In this document: in pieces, positions 26,172 through 35,159 of the stretch
How the letters are laid out: each line of letters opens with the position of its first letter
How positions within the stretch are numbered: the stretch's first letter is position 1
DNA from: Bacteroidales bacterium UBA5219
GTDB lineage: Bacteria; Bacteroidota; Bacteroidia; Bacteroidales; ML635J-15
Direction: 5' to 3'
DNA length: 42,054 bases
NCBI GenBank assembly: GCA_002412425.1
Contig: DHVB01000066.1
Coordinates: forward strand, 1-42,054
Notes under the pieces: model-generated
The model's input: the letters and a program-made list of their open reading frames with translations, nothing else
The model's database searches: none
What the model was told of the DNA's origin: nothing
Made by a program: the position numbers and the translations under genes

Positions 26172-26723
26172 TTAAGCGATTTTTACTTTATATGAAACTC
26201 CTACCTTGCCTTTAGCAATATTATTTAATCTTTTTTGTAGCATTTTTCGGCGTATTGGGGAAATTCTATCAGTAAACACAATTCCTTGAAGATGGTCAAA
26301 TTCATGTTGTACCACAATAGCTTTATGTCCGTCAAGAGTTTCAGTTACTTTTTCGAAATTTTCATTAAAATATTCAACATTCAAACTTTCACATCTATTT
26401 ACATTTTCATAAATACTGGGAATGCTTAAACAGCCTTCTTCTACTGTTACTTTTTGCTCGGAATTACATGTTATTTTTGGATTTATAAACACACGTATAA
26501 AGTCTTGAAGCTCAGGTCTATCTTTTGCTAAAACTCTTGCATCAACTACTACAAGGTTGATATTTTCTCCAATTTGTGGTGCAGCCAAACCTATACCTTC
26601 GGCTTTGTACATTGTTTCAAACATGTTTTCAATAAGTTGTTTTAAATCAGGATAATCTTGAGAAATATCAACTGATTTTTTCCTTAAAACTGGATGTCCG
26701 TATAAATATATTGGTAATATCAT
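26172..26723 (-). CDS. def: Peptide deformylase
   Basis: A 183-residue peptide deformylase with all three family motifs: GIGLAAPQIG at 43-52, EEGCLSIP near 96-103 with the metal-binding Cys, and VVQHEFDHLQG near 139-148 with the two His ligands and the catalytic Glu. It removes the formyl group from nascent proteins at the ribosome exit and is usually essential. The ATG overlaps the ruvX stop by four bases (ATGA), so the two are translationally coupled. Confidence 0.96.
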   Translation of the reverse strand: MILPIYLYGHPVLRKKSVDISQDYPDLKQLIENMFETMYKAEGIGLAAPQIGENINLVVVDARVLAKDRPELQDFIRVFINPKITCNSEQKVTVEEGCLSIPSIYENVNRCESLNVEYFNENFEKVTETLDGHKAIVVQHEFDHLQGIVFTDRISPIRRKMLQKRLNNIAKGKVGVSYKVKIA

Positions 26724-27145
26724 TTCTTTTTATAATTTTCTGAATCTAAATATGATTGCAATATAATTGCAGCACTAATTTTATCTATTATTGATTTTTC
26801 TTGTCTTTGTTGTTTTTTACTTCCTGCATCTATCATTGTTTGAAAAGCCATTTTTGATGTAAATCTTTCGTCAACTTCAATAAATTCATATTCTTTAAAA
26901 ACTTTTTTTAGTCTATTTAAAACAGGTACAATATATTTAACCGCTTCAGATGGTTGATTGTTTAATTGTTTTGGCATTCCTACAATAATTTTTTCAACTT
27001 CGTTTTCAGCGAAATATTTTTTTAAAAACTCTTCTAACTTGTGTGTTTCTACAGTTTCTAATGCAGATGAAATTATTCTAGCGGTATCGGTAACAGCAAT
27101 ACCAGTTCGCTTTCGTCCAATATCTAATGCTAGGTATCTTTTCAT
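26720..27145 (-). CDS. ruvX: YqgF/RuvX Holliday junction resolvase-like protein
   Basis: A 141-residue RNase H-fold protein with the YqgF pattern: ALDIGRKRTGIAVTD with catalytic Asp8 at the N-terminus, VGMPKQLNNQPSE near 68, and FIEVDERFTSKMA near 100. Known roles are pre-16S rRNA 5' end processing and/or Holliday-junction resolution. I chose the ATG at 27145 because it puts the RNase H first strand at the N-terminus. The longer reading from 27208 adds 21 residues of hydrophobic, low-likelihood sequence and is rejected. It is the first gene of the minus-strand housekeeping run, divergent from the choice-of-anchor L gene. Confidence 0.9.
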   Translation of the reverse strand: MKRYLALDIGRKRTGIAVTDTARIISSALETVETHKLEEFLKKYFAENEVEKIIVGMPKQLNNQPSEAVKYIVPVLNRLKKVFKEYEFIEVDERFTSKMAFQTMIDAGSKKQQRQEKSIIDKISAAIILQSYLDSENYKKK

Positions 27146-27266
27146 AATTATTGGCAAATTTAACATGAAATTTAAAAATAAACAACCAAATGTGAAAAAA
27201 ACCGTCATATTTTAGTGGCATTTATAAAACATTTTGTAACTTTACAATTTATATAAAATATATATT

Positions 27267-29636
27267 ATGAAAAAAATTGCATTATTAACTTTATTTTCAT
27301 TCTTTAGTTTGTCTTTTTTATTTTCACAAACAAGTCCAATTATTACTCAAAGTGGAATACCTGTTACAACATTAATTCAAGACACTTTGATAAATGGTTG
27401 CGTTCAAGCTTCTAATGTAACAGCAAATAATGGTGCTTATGGATATTTTAGAAATCCTAATAATCAGTATTTTCCTTTTAAGTCAGGGATTGTAATGTCA
27501 ACAGGCGCAATATCAGCCGCTGCAGGTCCTAACACATCTACTTCATCTACAGGTTCATCGCCAGGCTCTGGTTCCGACCCTGATTTAGCTGCTTTGGTTT
27601 CTGGAGCAAACATAAACGATGCTTGCGTAATTGAATTTGACTTTATTCCAGCAAGTGATTCTATTGTATTTAATTATATTTTTGGTTCAGAAGAGTTTCC
27701 TGAGTATGCAAATTCCTCTTTTAATGACGTATTTGGGTTTTTCTTATCAGGTCCTGGCATAAATGGTCCTTACACAAATAATGCAATTAACATTGCTCTT
27801 TTGCCTAATAATATGCCAGTTACTATAAATAATGTACATAATTATAATTATTATTATGCATCACCTAATTCAGGACAAACATCGCCTGGTTCATACTATG
27901 GTGCGGTTCAGTTTGACGGCAACACTATTGTGCTTACCGCTAGAGCAGAAGTACAAGCTTGTCAAACTTACCATATTAAATTAGCTATAGGCGACCGTGA
28001 CGACTCTAAGTATGACTCTGGTGTATTTTTAGAAGCTGGAAGTTTTATCTCCGGTGGTGCTGTATCGGTTGCTAATACTGCTCAACATGGAGACGAAAAT
28101 GACTTATGGGAAGGTTGTACAAATTATTATGTTATTTCTAGAGCAGAGGGAGTTGCAGTTGACCAAGATTTAACTATTGAGATGGCAATAGACCCATCAA
28201 GTACTGCTACCGAAGGTGTTGATTTTACTCCATTTCCAGAATCTATTACAATTCCTGCTGGAGAAATGACAGATACTATTTATTATTCAGCTTTTAATGA
28301 TGGAATTGAAGAAGGAACAGAATCAATTATTATTGCTTTTTTCACATCTTGTCCTTGTGGAAACCAATCTATGGCAATTTATGACACAATTTGGATATAC
28401 GATGCAGAATTTATAAAAGGAGGAATTCAAGATATTGAAACTGCTTTTTATTGCGGAGAAGAAGCTCCAACCACTATAACTTTAGTTGGCGAATGTAATA
28501 GAGATCCATTCATCGATTATCATTGGAGTACAGGAGAAAATACAAATTCTATTACTATATACCCACAGCTTGGAAGCACAACCTATTACCTTACAATGCT
28601 TGATGAATGTGATAATGAGGTACTTGACTCAATTACAATTCTAGTAAACGGACTAACTCTATCCAACGCAAACATTATCAACCCGAGTTGCCACAATGCT
28701 TGCGATGGAATAATTGAATTAGTTGTCGATGGTGAAGATGGTCCTTTCACATATAAATATGCTCGAGAACCTTATCATTTCTTCCCAGATTCAATCCATA
28801 CTACAACAAATCCTGTACTATCTGGATTGTGCCCCGGCAATTATAGAATAGAAGTGAAAGATATGATTGGTTGCTTTAAACGCTATCAAATTGAATTACC
28901 AAATCCTCCGCCTGTTGATTTAGCACTAGGAATTGCAGAAGATGATGTAAAATCATGCGAAACTCTTGAAAGCGTTACCTTTACAGCTGTATCTAACCAA
29001 CCTAACCCAATGTTCACATGGAGTACTGGAGCAACAACTCCTTCAATAACTGTAACGCCTCAAGTCGGAGAAACTACTTATTGGGTAAAAATCTTTGATG
29101 GCTGTGGTGAATATAAATATGACGAAGTAAAAGTACAATATTCTCAAATAGAAATAAGCTCTCAAACACTTGATGACACTGGCGAATGCAACGGCATAGC
29201 TACTGCTTTTGCTAATGGTGGAGTATATCCATATACTTTTTATTGGGAAAGTCCTATTGGAAATTTTGGCGAAACTCAAATTGGCTTATGCGAAGGATGG
29301 TATCAAGTTAAAGTTACTGATGCTATCGGCTGTAGCAAAATTGGAGTTGTAAATATTGCATTGGATACTGGCAATTATGTTCCACAAACATTTTATGATG
29401 ACATCTTTACTGTATTCCCAAATCCTACAACAAATGAATTTACTATTGATTATAAAAAGGACGATTTCAATGATATTTCTATAAATATTACTGACATAAA
29501 AGGAAGTCTGATTTTAGAATCAAAGATGACATCTAATAAATCTGTAATAAAAAATCTTAAAGCAGGTATTTATTTTGTAAATCTTAGAGATAAAAATGGC
29601 ATTATTGCTGTTCAAAGGGTTGTTGTTACAAAATAA
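27267..29636 (+). CDS. Choice-of-anchor L domain protein with T9SS type A sorting domain
   Basis: A 789-residue secreted protein. A signal peptide (about 1-21, ending LFSQ) is followed by a choice-of-anchor L domain (about 30-265, with SGIVMSTG, DLAALVSG, VFNYIFGSEEFPEYANSSFND and FGFFLSGPG). A Calx-beta-like domain (about 295-375, ATEGVDFTPFPESITIPAGE) follows, then Ig-like and SprB-like Cys-containing repeats (PSCHNACDGIIEL near 472). The T9SS type A sorting domain comprises the last 80 residues or so (VFPNPTTNEFTIDY, LKAGIYFVNLRDKNG, ending QRVVVTK). It should be exported through the outer membrane by T9SS and held at the surface or released. It may be an adhesin or matrix protein; no catalytic domain was seen. 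A terminator follows. Confidence 0.9.
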   Translation: MKKIALLTLFSFFSLSFLFSQTSPIITQSGIPVTTLIQDTLINGCVQASNVTANNGAYGYFRNPNNQYFPFKSGIVMSTGAISAAAGPNTSTSSTGSSPGSGSDPDLAALVSGANINDACVIEFDFIPASDSIVFNYIFGSEEFPEYANSSFNDVFGFFLSGPGINGPYTNNAINIALLPNNMPVTINNVHNYNYYYASPNSGQTSPGSYYGAVQFDGNTIVLTARAEVQACQTYHIKLAIGDRDDSKYDSGVFLEAGSFISGGAVSVANTAQHGDENDLWEGCTNYYVISRAEGVAVDQDLTIEMAIDPSSTATEGVDFTPFPESITIPAGEMTDTIYYSAFNDGIEEGTESIIIAFFTSCPCGNQSMAIYDTIWIYDAEFIKGGIQDIETAFYCGEEAPTTITLVGECNRDPFIDYHWSTGENTNSITIYPQLGSTTYYLTMLDECDNEVLDSITILVNGLTLSNANIINPSCHNACDGIIELVVDGEDGPFTYKYAREPYHFFPDSIHTTTNPVLSGLCPGNYRIEVKDMIGCFKRYQIELPNPPPVDLALGIAEDDVKSCETLESVTFTAVSNQPNPMFTWSTGATTPSITVTPQVGETTYWVKIFDGCGEYKYDEVKVQYSQIEISSQTLDDTGECNGIATAFANGGVYPYTFYWESPIGNFGETQIGLCEGWYQVKVTDAIGCSKIGVVNIALDTGNYVPQTFYDDIFTVFPNPTTNEFTIDYKKDDFNDISINITDIKGSLILESKMTSNKSVIKNLKAGIYFVNLRDKNGIIAVQRVVVTK

Positions 29637-29659
29637 TCAGTAATTAGTATAATAGCACA

Positions 29660-29707
29660 AAAAAGGTCTTTAATAACATATAATTGAAGACCTTTTTCGT
29701 TTTTTTA
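29660..29707 (+). terminator. Rho-independent terminator after the T9SS protein gene
   Basis: An 11-bp perfect stem (29660-29670 AAAAAGGTCTT with 29687-29697 AAGACCTTTTT) and a 16-nt loop are followed by CGTTTTTTT. The position just after the stop at 29636 and before the next promoter fits a terminator. Confidence 0.85.
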
Positions 29708-29722
29708 TCCAAAAATAATTGT

Positions 29723-29730
29723 TATTTTTG
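29723..29730 (+). promoter_or_regulatory. Candidate -7 element for the carboxyltransferase gene
   Basis: TATTTTTG matches TAnnTTTG between the terminator and the ATG at 29750, giving a short leader of about 15 bases. The -33 region is only T-rich, so the match is partial. Confidence 0.5.
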
Positions 29731-29749
29731 AAAAAAACGTTAATAGAAA

Positions 29750-31504
29750 ATGGCAAAAGAAATAAAATTTAGTCTTTTATACAGAGACATGTGGCAATCG
29801 AGTGGCAAATATGTTCCACGCGTAGATCAATTAAAAAAAATAGCACCTGTAATTATTGAAATGGGTTGTTTCGACAGAATAGAAACCAATGGAGGTGCTT
29901 TTGAACAAGTTAATTTACTTTATGGTGAAAATCCTAACCAAGCGGTTAGAGAATGGACAGCTCCATTTAACAAAGCTGGAATTCAAACTCATATGTTAGA
30001 GCGAGCTTTAAATGGTTTAAGAATGTTCCCAGTACCTGCTGATGTTCGCCGTTTAATGTACAAAGTTAAAAAAGCACAAGGAGTTGATATCTGTCGTTCG
30101 TTTTGTGGTTTAAACGACCATAGAAATCTTGAACTATCTGTAAAATATGCAAAAGAAGCTGGCATGATTTCTCAAGCTGCATTAAGTATTACTCATTCTA
30201 AAATCCATACTGTTGAATATTATATGGAAATAGTAGAAAAATTAGTAGAATACGGTGCAGAGGAGATTTGCTTAAAAGACATGGCTGGCATAGGGCGTCC
30301 AGTAACTTTAGGTCGTTTAGTTAGCGAAATTAAAGCTTCTTTTCCAAATGTAATTGTTCAATATCATGGTCATTCTGGTCCAGGATTTTCTGTAGCTTCA
30401 ATGTTAGAAGTTGCCAAAGCTGGTGCTGACTATATTGATGTTGCTATGGAACCACTTTCTTGGGGAACTTCTCACCCTGATGTGATAACTATCCAAGAAA
30501 TGCTTAAAGATGCTGGATTTAAAGTTCCAAACATAAATATGAACGCTTATATGAAGGCAAGAAGTTTAACTCAAGAATTTATTGACGAATGGCTTGGTTT
30601 ATGGATAAATCCAAAAAATAGAGAAATGACAGCTCTACTTATTGGTTCGGGCTTGCCTGGCGGAATGATGGGCTCTATGATGGCAGACTTAAAAGATGTT
30701 CATACTGGAATAAATGCACAATTAAAAGCTCAAGGTAAAAAAGAATTAACAACCGATGAAGTTTTGGTTATGCTATTTGACGAAGTTCAATATGTTTGGC
30801 CCAAATTAGGATACCCACCTTTAGTAACTCCATTTAGTCAATATGTGAAAAACATTTCTTTGATGAATGTAATGCTCATGCTTCAAGGTAAAAATAGATT
30901 TGAAATGATTGACAAAAACGCTTGGGATATGATTCAAGGCAAAGCAGGTATTTTACCAGGACCTCTTGCTCCAGAAATTATCGAAATTGCAAAAGCTCAA
31001 GGTAAAGAGTTCTACACAGGCGTACCTCAAGAAGCATATCCAGATGAGTTAGATAAATATCGTGAAGAAATGATAGAAAATGGCTGGGATTTAGGACAAG
31101 ATGATGAAGAACTTTTCGAATTTGCAATGCACGAGCGTCAATATCGCGATTATAAATCAGGTTTAGCAAAAGAAAGATTTGAAGAAGAACTAAATTCTTT
31201 AAAATATAAAAAAGCTGAAAACAAATCAATAACTCCTGATGCTACAAAGGTTGAAAAGAATTTAGTAGAAATAAAATCTCCTGATAAAGGTAAAGTTTAT
31301 TACGATTTGAGCGTTGAACTTGACAGAGAAATTATTAAACCTAACGATACTATTACTAAAGGGAAACGCTTGTTCTACCTAGAGTCTAACACTCATTATC
31401 AAGAAATTCTGGCAGATTTTAATGGAAAATTAGCTTCTGTTTTGATTAAACAAGGTGATCTTGTTGATAAAGATGATGTGATTGCTCTTGTAGAAATAAA
31501 TTGA
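29750..31504 (+). CDS. PycB/OadA-like carboxyltransferase subunit with non-biotinylatable tail
   Basis: A 584-residue protein of the pyruvate carboxylase B / oxaloacetate decarboxylase alpha type. The carboxyltransferase TIM barrel occupies about 1-300: SLLYRDMWQSSG, the catalytic Lys176 in CLKDMAG, and the metal-binding His206 and His208 in YHGHSGPG. A PYC-OADA helical domain follows (about 300-480). The last 75 residues form a biotin/lipoyl-carrier-like fold (DREIIKPNDTITKGKRLFYL, then FNGKLASVLIKQGDLVDKDD). Where biotin carriers have E-A-M-K-M this protein has ESNTH starting at Glu545, so the modified Lys is Thr548. It must therefore use a biotin carrier on another protein, or no biotin. 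Expected chemistry is interconversion of pyruvate and oxaloacetate, or a related carboxyl transfer. No carboxylase or membrane subunit lies nearby. Confidence 0.87.
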   Translation: MAKEIKFSLLYRDMWQSSGKYVPRVDQLKKIAPVIIEMGCFDRIETNGGAFEQVNLLYGENPNQAVREWTAPFNKAGIQTHMLERALNGLRMFPVPADVRRLMYKVKKAQGVDICRSFCGLNDHRNLELSVKYAKEAGMISQAALSITHSKIHTVEYYMEIVEKLVEYGAEEICLKDMAGIGRPVTLGRLVSEIKASFPNVIVQYHGHSGPGFSVASMLEVAKAGADYIDVAMEPLSWGTSHPDVITIQEMLKDAGFKVPNINMNAYMKARSLTQEFIDEWLGLWINPKNREMTALLIGSGLPGGMMGSMMADLKDVHTGINAQLKAQGKKELTTDEVLVMLFDEVQYVWPKLGYPPLVTPFSQYVKNISLMNVMLMLQGKNRFEMIDKNAWDMIQGKAGILPGPLAPEIIEIAKAQGKEFYTGVPQEAYPDELDKYREEMIENGWDLGQDDEELFEFAMHERQYRDYKSGLAKERFEEELNSLKYKKAENKSITPDATKVEKNLVEIKSPDKGKVYYDLSVELDREIIKPNDTITKGKRLFYLESNTHYQEILADFNGKLASVLIKQGDLVDKDDVIALVEIN

Positions 31505-31534
31505 TTAAACTGTTTTTTTATCAATTAAAATGTG

Positions 31535-31595
31535 AAAATTGTACGCTCATTTCGACTACGCTCATTTCGACTACGCTCAATGGGCGTACAATTTT
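31535..31595. repeat. REP-like hairpin with tandem 15-bp repeats in the loop
   Basis: Seventeen-base arms (31535-31551 and 31579-31595) pair with a single T-G mismatch. The 12 outer bases, AAAATTGTACGC and GCGTACAATTTT, are perfect. A 15-base unit, CTCATTTCGACTACG, is repeated twice in tandem (31546-31575) plus a partial CTCA, overlapping the left arm and loop. The TTCGACTACGCTCA motif recalls palindromic repeats scattered through many Bacteroidota genomes. It could also end transcription of the carboxyltransferase gene. Confidence 0.8.
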
Positions 31596-31607
31596 TAAAT
31601 AAATTCT

Positions 31608-32471
31608 GTGCAAATAAATTTTACAAATATTTTTCCTTCCTATGAGCTAATTGATTGTGGCAATGGTAAGAAATTAGAACGCTTTGGAAATATTGTTTTA
31701 ATTCGACCAGAAATAACTGCATCAAACAAGCCTCATCTCACTTATAAAGATTGGAAAGATATGGCAAATGCAGAATTTATTGAAACTTCAAAAAACTCAG
31801 GTTATTGGAATATTTTTAAAGATTTTGAAAAACCGTGGTATATTGAATATAAAGATGAACAAATATACATTAAGGCTTGCTTAAACCTAACTCAATCAAA
31901 ACATATTGGCATTTTTCCCGAACAAGTTTTAAATTGGAATTTTATAAAATCTATTTCTAAAAATTACCAAAATATAAAATTCCTAAATCTTTTTGGATAT
32001 ACAGGTTTAACGAGTGTTGCCGCTGCTCCATTTTCTAAAACCATTACTCATATAGATTCTATCAAAAAAGTTGTGGACTGGACAAAACTTAATGCTAAAA
32101 ATTCGGGCTTTGACAATATAAGAGCCATTTGCGAAGACGCTCCAAAGTTTGTAGAAAGAGAAATTAAAAGAAAAAATAAATACAACGCAGTAATTCTCGA
32201 CCCGCCACCAATAGGTGTAGGTGCAAATAATGAAAAATGGATATTAAACAAAATGTTGGATAAACTTCTTAAAAACATTTCAATTCTCTTAGAAGAAAAA
32301 TCTTTTGTAATAATGAATTCCTACAGTCATAGCCTTAGCGAAAATGCCATAAATACAATGATTGAAGAAAATTTTCCAAATCATAAGACAACATTAAACG
32401 AAAAAATTTTTGGTCTTTCAAAATATGGAAACACTATAGACCATGGAATTTTTATTCATCTAGAAAGTTAA
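31608..32471 (+). CDS. Class I SAM-dependent methyltransferase (RlmI-like, substrate unknown)
   Basis: A 287-residue protein with the Rossmann methyltransferase pattern: motif I FLNLFGYTGLTSVAAA near 124, an acidic motif II strand (THIDSI), and the motif IV VILDPPPIG near 196, which resembles the DPP-type motif of RlmI/RlmL RNA base methyltransferases. The N-terminal 100 residues (NGKKLERFGNIVLIRPE) form a small beta domain found in the same group. It probably acts on RNA or another nucleic acid base, but no target can be named. The start is the GTG at 31608; no ATG occurs before residue 52, which lies inside the conserved part. It is convergent with the GNAT gene, with 15 bases between stops. 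Confidence 0.75.
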   Translation: MQINFTNIFPSYELIDCGNGKKLERFGNIVLIRPEITASNKPHLTYKDWKDMANAEFIETSKNSGYWNIFKDFEKPWYIEYKDEQIYIKACLNLTQSKHIGIFPEQVLNWNFIKSISKNYQNIKFLNLFGYTGLTSVAAAPFSKTITHIDSIKKVVDWTKLNAKNSGFDNIRAICEDAPKFVEREIKRKNKYNAVILDPPPIGVGANNEKWILNKMLDKLLKNISILLEEKSFVIMNSYSHSLSENAINTMIEENFPNHKTTLNEKIFGLSKYGNTIDHGIFIHLES

Positions 32472-32486
32472 ATCCACAATACAATA

Positions 32487-33653
32487 TTACTGATTTTCTT
32501 GTTTTTCGTTTGTAAATCTTTCAAACTTGCAATTTTTATCTATCATATACCTATAAGTTATATGAGTTTTTGCAAGATGAGAATTTCCAAGGTATCTGTA
32601 TATTCTATTTACAGCTTGGTTGTAATCGCCTACCCATGACATTTCCAATTCTGTTACTCCAGCTTCTCGTAAACCGCCAAGCATTTTTACATACAAAGCA
32701 TGAGTTACTCCAATTCTTTGATAATCGGGATGTACGCCAAAAACAATTACTCTAGCTCGTTTAACCTTTTTTATTTTTGACACTAATTTCAATGAATTAA
32801 ATAAATTTAGTTTTCCTTTAAAAGGTTTAATAACTTGATTTAAGTCTGGCAAACAAACTTCCATTCCTATTGGGCGTCCATCTTTATAAACAAACCACAC
32901 AAGTTTAGGATTTACAATAGGTTTCATTGCCTTAAACATTTTCTCAAATTCTTTTCTTTCAACCTTAGTATGATCTGCATGAAAATATGACCACACTTCA
33001 TTAAAAACAGTAGTTACATCATCAACAAATTTATCGGTTTGTTTAAAATCTAAATGTTTAAAATCAAAGTCGCCAGAATCTATAACCCTTTGTGCAAAAT
33101 CAATATGTCGTTGAGGAAAAGGTTTTTGTAAATCAATATGATAAGAATATTGCTCGAAATAATTTTGGAAGCCATAATTTTCGAAAAGTTCCTTATAATA
33201 CTCTTTATTATATGGCATTCCATAAGCTTGTGGTATAAATCCATCAACCAATACTCCCCAGTGATTAAAATTTTCGCCAGGAACAGTATTAGCGTCAACT
33301 GCTTGCATATTTTCTGCTTTTAACCAATCAACAGCTACATTAAAAAGCATATTTGCTGCTTCTTGAGAATTAATACAATCAAAAAAACCTATTCCTCCTG
33401 CTTTAATCTCGTTAGCTTTAGGTTTTTTTACTGGTAAAAATGCAGAAATTCTGCCTACTGGGATTTTGTTTTCATACAAAACCCATAATTGAAAATTACA
33501 TTTTTTTTCTCGTGGCTTATTTCCTGAATAAAAAAAACCAAGTACATCTCCATTCAAAGGAGCAACCCAATTTTCATCATTTTCATAAATATTTAAAGCC
33601 GCTTGAAAAAAATCTTTTTCATTTTTTTCTGTAACAATAGCAATCTCAAACAT
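32487..33653 (-). CDS. GNAT-superfamily N-acetyltransferase-like protein
   Basis: A 388-residue cytoplasmic protein with two GNAT-like halves. The N-terminal half has a GRISAFLP strand and GGIGFFDCINS, resembling the beta4-beta5 segment. The C-terminal half holds RARVIVFGVHPDYQRIGVTHALYVKMLGGL, which contains a modified acetyl-CoA pyrophosphate loop (Q-R-I-G-V-T), near residue 300. Related Bacteroidota proteins are annotated only as GNAT family, and the acceptor is unknown. The start at 33653 shares one base with the stop of the upstream Bax-inhibitor gene (TAATG), so it is translationally coupled to it. Confidence 0.75.
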   Translation of the reverse strand: MFEIAIVTEKNEKDFFQAALNIYENDENWVAPLNGDVLGFFYSGNKPREKKCNFQLWVLYENKIPVGRISAFLPVKKPKANEIKAGGIGFFDCINSQEAANMLFNVAVDWLKAENMQAVDANTVPGENFNHWGVLVDGFIPQAYGMPYNKEYYKELFENYGFQNYFEQYSYHIDLQKPFPQRHIDFAQRVIDSGDFDFKHLDFKQTDKFVDDVTTVFNEVWSYFHADHTKVERKEFEKMFKAMKPIVNPKLVWFVYKDGRPIGMEVCLPDLNQVIKPFKGKLNLFNSLKLVSKIKKVKRARVIVFGVHPDYQRIGVTHALYVKMLGGLREAGVTELEMSWVGDYNQAVNRIYRYLGNSHLAKTHITYRYMIDKNCKFERFTNEKQENQ

Positions 33654-34387
33654 TATCTTTTATTCAAATAGCTTAAAAGTCTTAAAACTTCTAAATACAA
33701 CCAAACTAAAGTAACCATTAAACCAAATGCTGCAAACCATTCTGCTTCTTTAGGTGCTCCTCTTTCACAAGATTCTTGAATAAAATTAAAATCCAAAATT
33801 AAATTTAATGCAGCAATAATAATTATAAATATACTAATTCCAATTCCTATTGGACCGCCAGAGTGTAAATAAGGAATTTGTATTCCAAAAAATCCTAAAA
33901 TGAAAGAAACTAAGTAAACAAGAGCTATGCCACCTGTGGCAATAATTATTCCAGAGCGAAACTTATTTGTAACTTTTATAATTCCCGATCTAAATAATAC
34001 TAACATTACTGCCATTATTCCAAAAGTGATAAGCACAGCTTGCAAAACTATTCCTGAATAAAGTGAGCTATACACCATAGAAATAGAGCCTAAGACAAAC
34101 CCTTGAGCTAGAGCATAAAGCGGTGCTGTAAACTTAGCGTATTTTTTAGCAAAAATTGTAACCATTGCAAGAATAAATCCTACAATTGCTCCTCCCCACA
34201 TTAAAGGAGACAAAAGTTCAAGGTCGTAAGTAGCTAATTTCCAAGAAAAACTAGCAGAGACTAGTAATAACAAAAACAAAATTATAGATTTGTTTAAAGT
34301 GCCTTTTATGCTCATAGTGCCTTCACCGGACAGAGCTTCAAATGCTTTTTCTGAAAGAACAGGATTTGATGTGCTTGTAAATTTCAT
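33653..34387 (-). CDS. Bax inhibitor-1/YccA family membrane protein
   Basis: A 244-residue protein with about seven transmembrane segments (for example SIILFLLLLVSASFSW, FILAMVTIFAKKYAKFTAPLY, GIAVMLVLF-type helices). It has the family's acidic C-terminal region, with the conserved ESCERGAPKEAEWFAAFGL loop and a final LEVLRLLSYL. Bacterial BI-1/YccA proteins are pH-sensitive calcium leak channels or regulators of the FtsH protease; which applies here is unknown. It lies 11 bases after tsaB in the same operon. Confidence 0.85.
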   Translation of the reverse strand: MKFTSTSNPVLSEKAFEALSGEGTMSIKGTLNKSIILFLLLLVSASFSWKLATYDLELLSPLMWGGAIVGFILAMVTIFAKKYAKFTAPLYALAQGFVLGSISMVYSSLYSGIVLQAVLITFGIMAVMLVLFRSGIIKVTNKFRSGIIIATGGIALVYLVSFILGFFGIQIPYLHSGGPIGIGISIFIIIIAALNLILDFNFIQESCERGAPKEAEWFAAFGLMVTLVWLYLEVLRLLSYLNKR

Positions 34388-34398
34388 AACATTAAATT

Positions 34399-35103
34399 TT
34401 AAATTATTTTATTTTTGGGCGTTGTTGCCACAAAATCTTTTAAATAAAAAGGTTCATAATATACTAAATCGACAAATTCTTTGCCGATAAATTTTTTATA
34501 AGAAAAATCTGACATAAATTCAGCAGAAGGAAAAATATCGTCAAGAAAAATAAAATTTTCTGACATTAATACAGTTTTACACTTTTCTGCTCCATTGCCA
34601 CAAAATACAAGTTTTTTATCAGAAAATTCCGAAAATGAATTTTCATCAATTATTTTTGCTTCCGTTTCTGAAATTTTATTCAAATTTGAATCAAAAATCG
34701 CGGTATAAACTTCCATGCGTCTGGCATCTGTCATTGGAATTATATAGTCATAAGAAAAATCTATTTTGCTTTTTGCCATAGCTGCAACAATTTGTAAACT
34801 ATCAATAGCAATTAAAGGCAAATCTAAAGCTGTAGCAAATCCTTTTGCAGTACTTAGACCAATTCTTAAACCTGTATATGAACCTGGACCACCACTAATA
34901 GCAACAGCTTTAACATTTTCTGGCAAAATAGAATTTTCTTTTAAAATATCTTGAATATAACTTGCTAAAAGTTTAGAATGAGAGGCTTTTTCGCCATTCT
35001 CCAAATTAGGATTATGAATTTTTAAATATTTAGTCTCGCCATTTTGCGATAGTGAAACTGAACAAACATCAGTTGAGGTTTCGATGTTTAAAATAAAATT
35101 CAT
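34399..35103 (-). CDS. tsaB: tRNA threonylcarbamoyladenosine biosynthesis protein TsaB
   Basis: A 234-residue ASKHA-fold protein. ILNIETSTDVCSVSLSQNG begins the N-terminal nucleotide-fold half, and AISGGPGSYTGLRIGLSTAKG near residues 68-88 is the TsaB signature. The C-terminal half is diverged, as in other TsaB proteins. It partners TsaD and TsaE to make the t6A37 modification of ANN-decoding tRNAs and is typically essential. The ATG at 35103 is preferred to the TTG two codons upstream. It is the first gene of the tsaB-BI1-GNAT run, with a good promoter match just upstream. Confidence 0.93.
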   Translation of the reverse strand: MNFILNIETSTDVCSVSLSQNGETKYLKIHNPNLENGEKASHSKLLASYIQDILKENSILPENVKAVAISGGPGSYTGLRIGLSTAKGFATALDLPLIAIDSLQIVAAMAKSKIDFSYDYIIPMTDARRMEVYTAIFDSNLNKISETEAKIIDENSFSEFSDKKLVFCGNGAEKCKTVLMSENFIFLDDIFPSAEFMSDFSYKKFIGKEFVDLVYYEPFYLKDFVATTPKNKII

Positions 35104-35119
35104 TCCCAATTATTTTTTG

Positions 35120-35150
35120 CAAAAATATAAAAATTCTTAATTTGATACAA
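35120..35150 (-). promoter_or_regulatory. Promoter candidate for the tsaB operon
   Basis: On the minus strand, TTG (35150-35148), a 20-base spacer and TATTTTTG (35127-35120) match the Bacteroidota two-box pattern. It lies in the 56-base gap between the end of the giant gene and tsaB, so tsaB need not depend on readthrough. Confidence 0.5.
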
Positions 35151-35159
35151 TTTTTGTGC

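Noticed and set aside
27234..27247. Palindrome TTGTAA-CT-TTACAA between ruvX and the choice-of-anchor L gene
   Set aside because: Six-base arms in very AT-rich DNA are expected often by chance; no paired promoter boxes give it a clear operator position.
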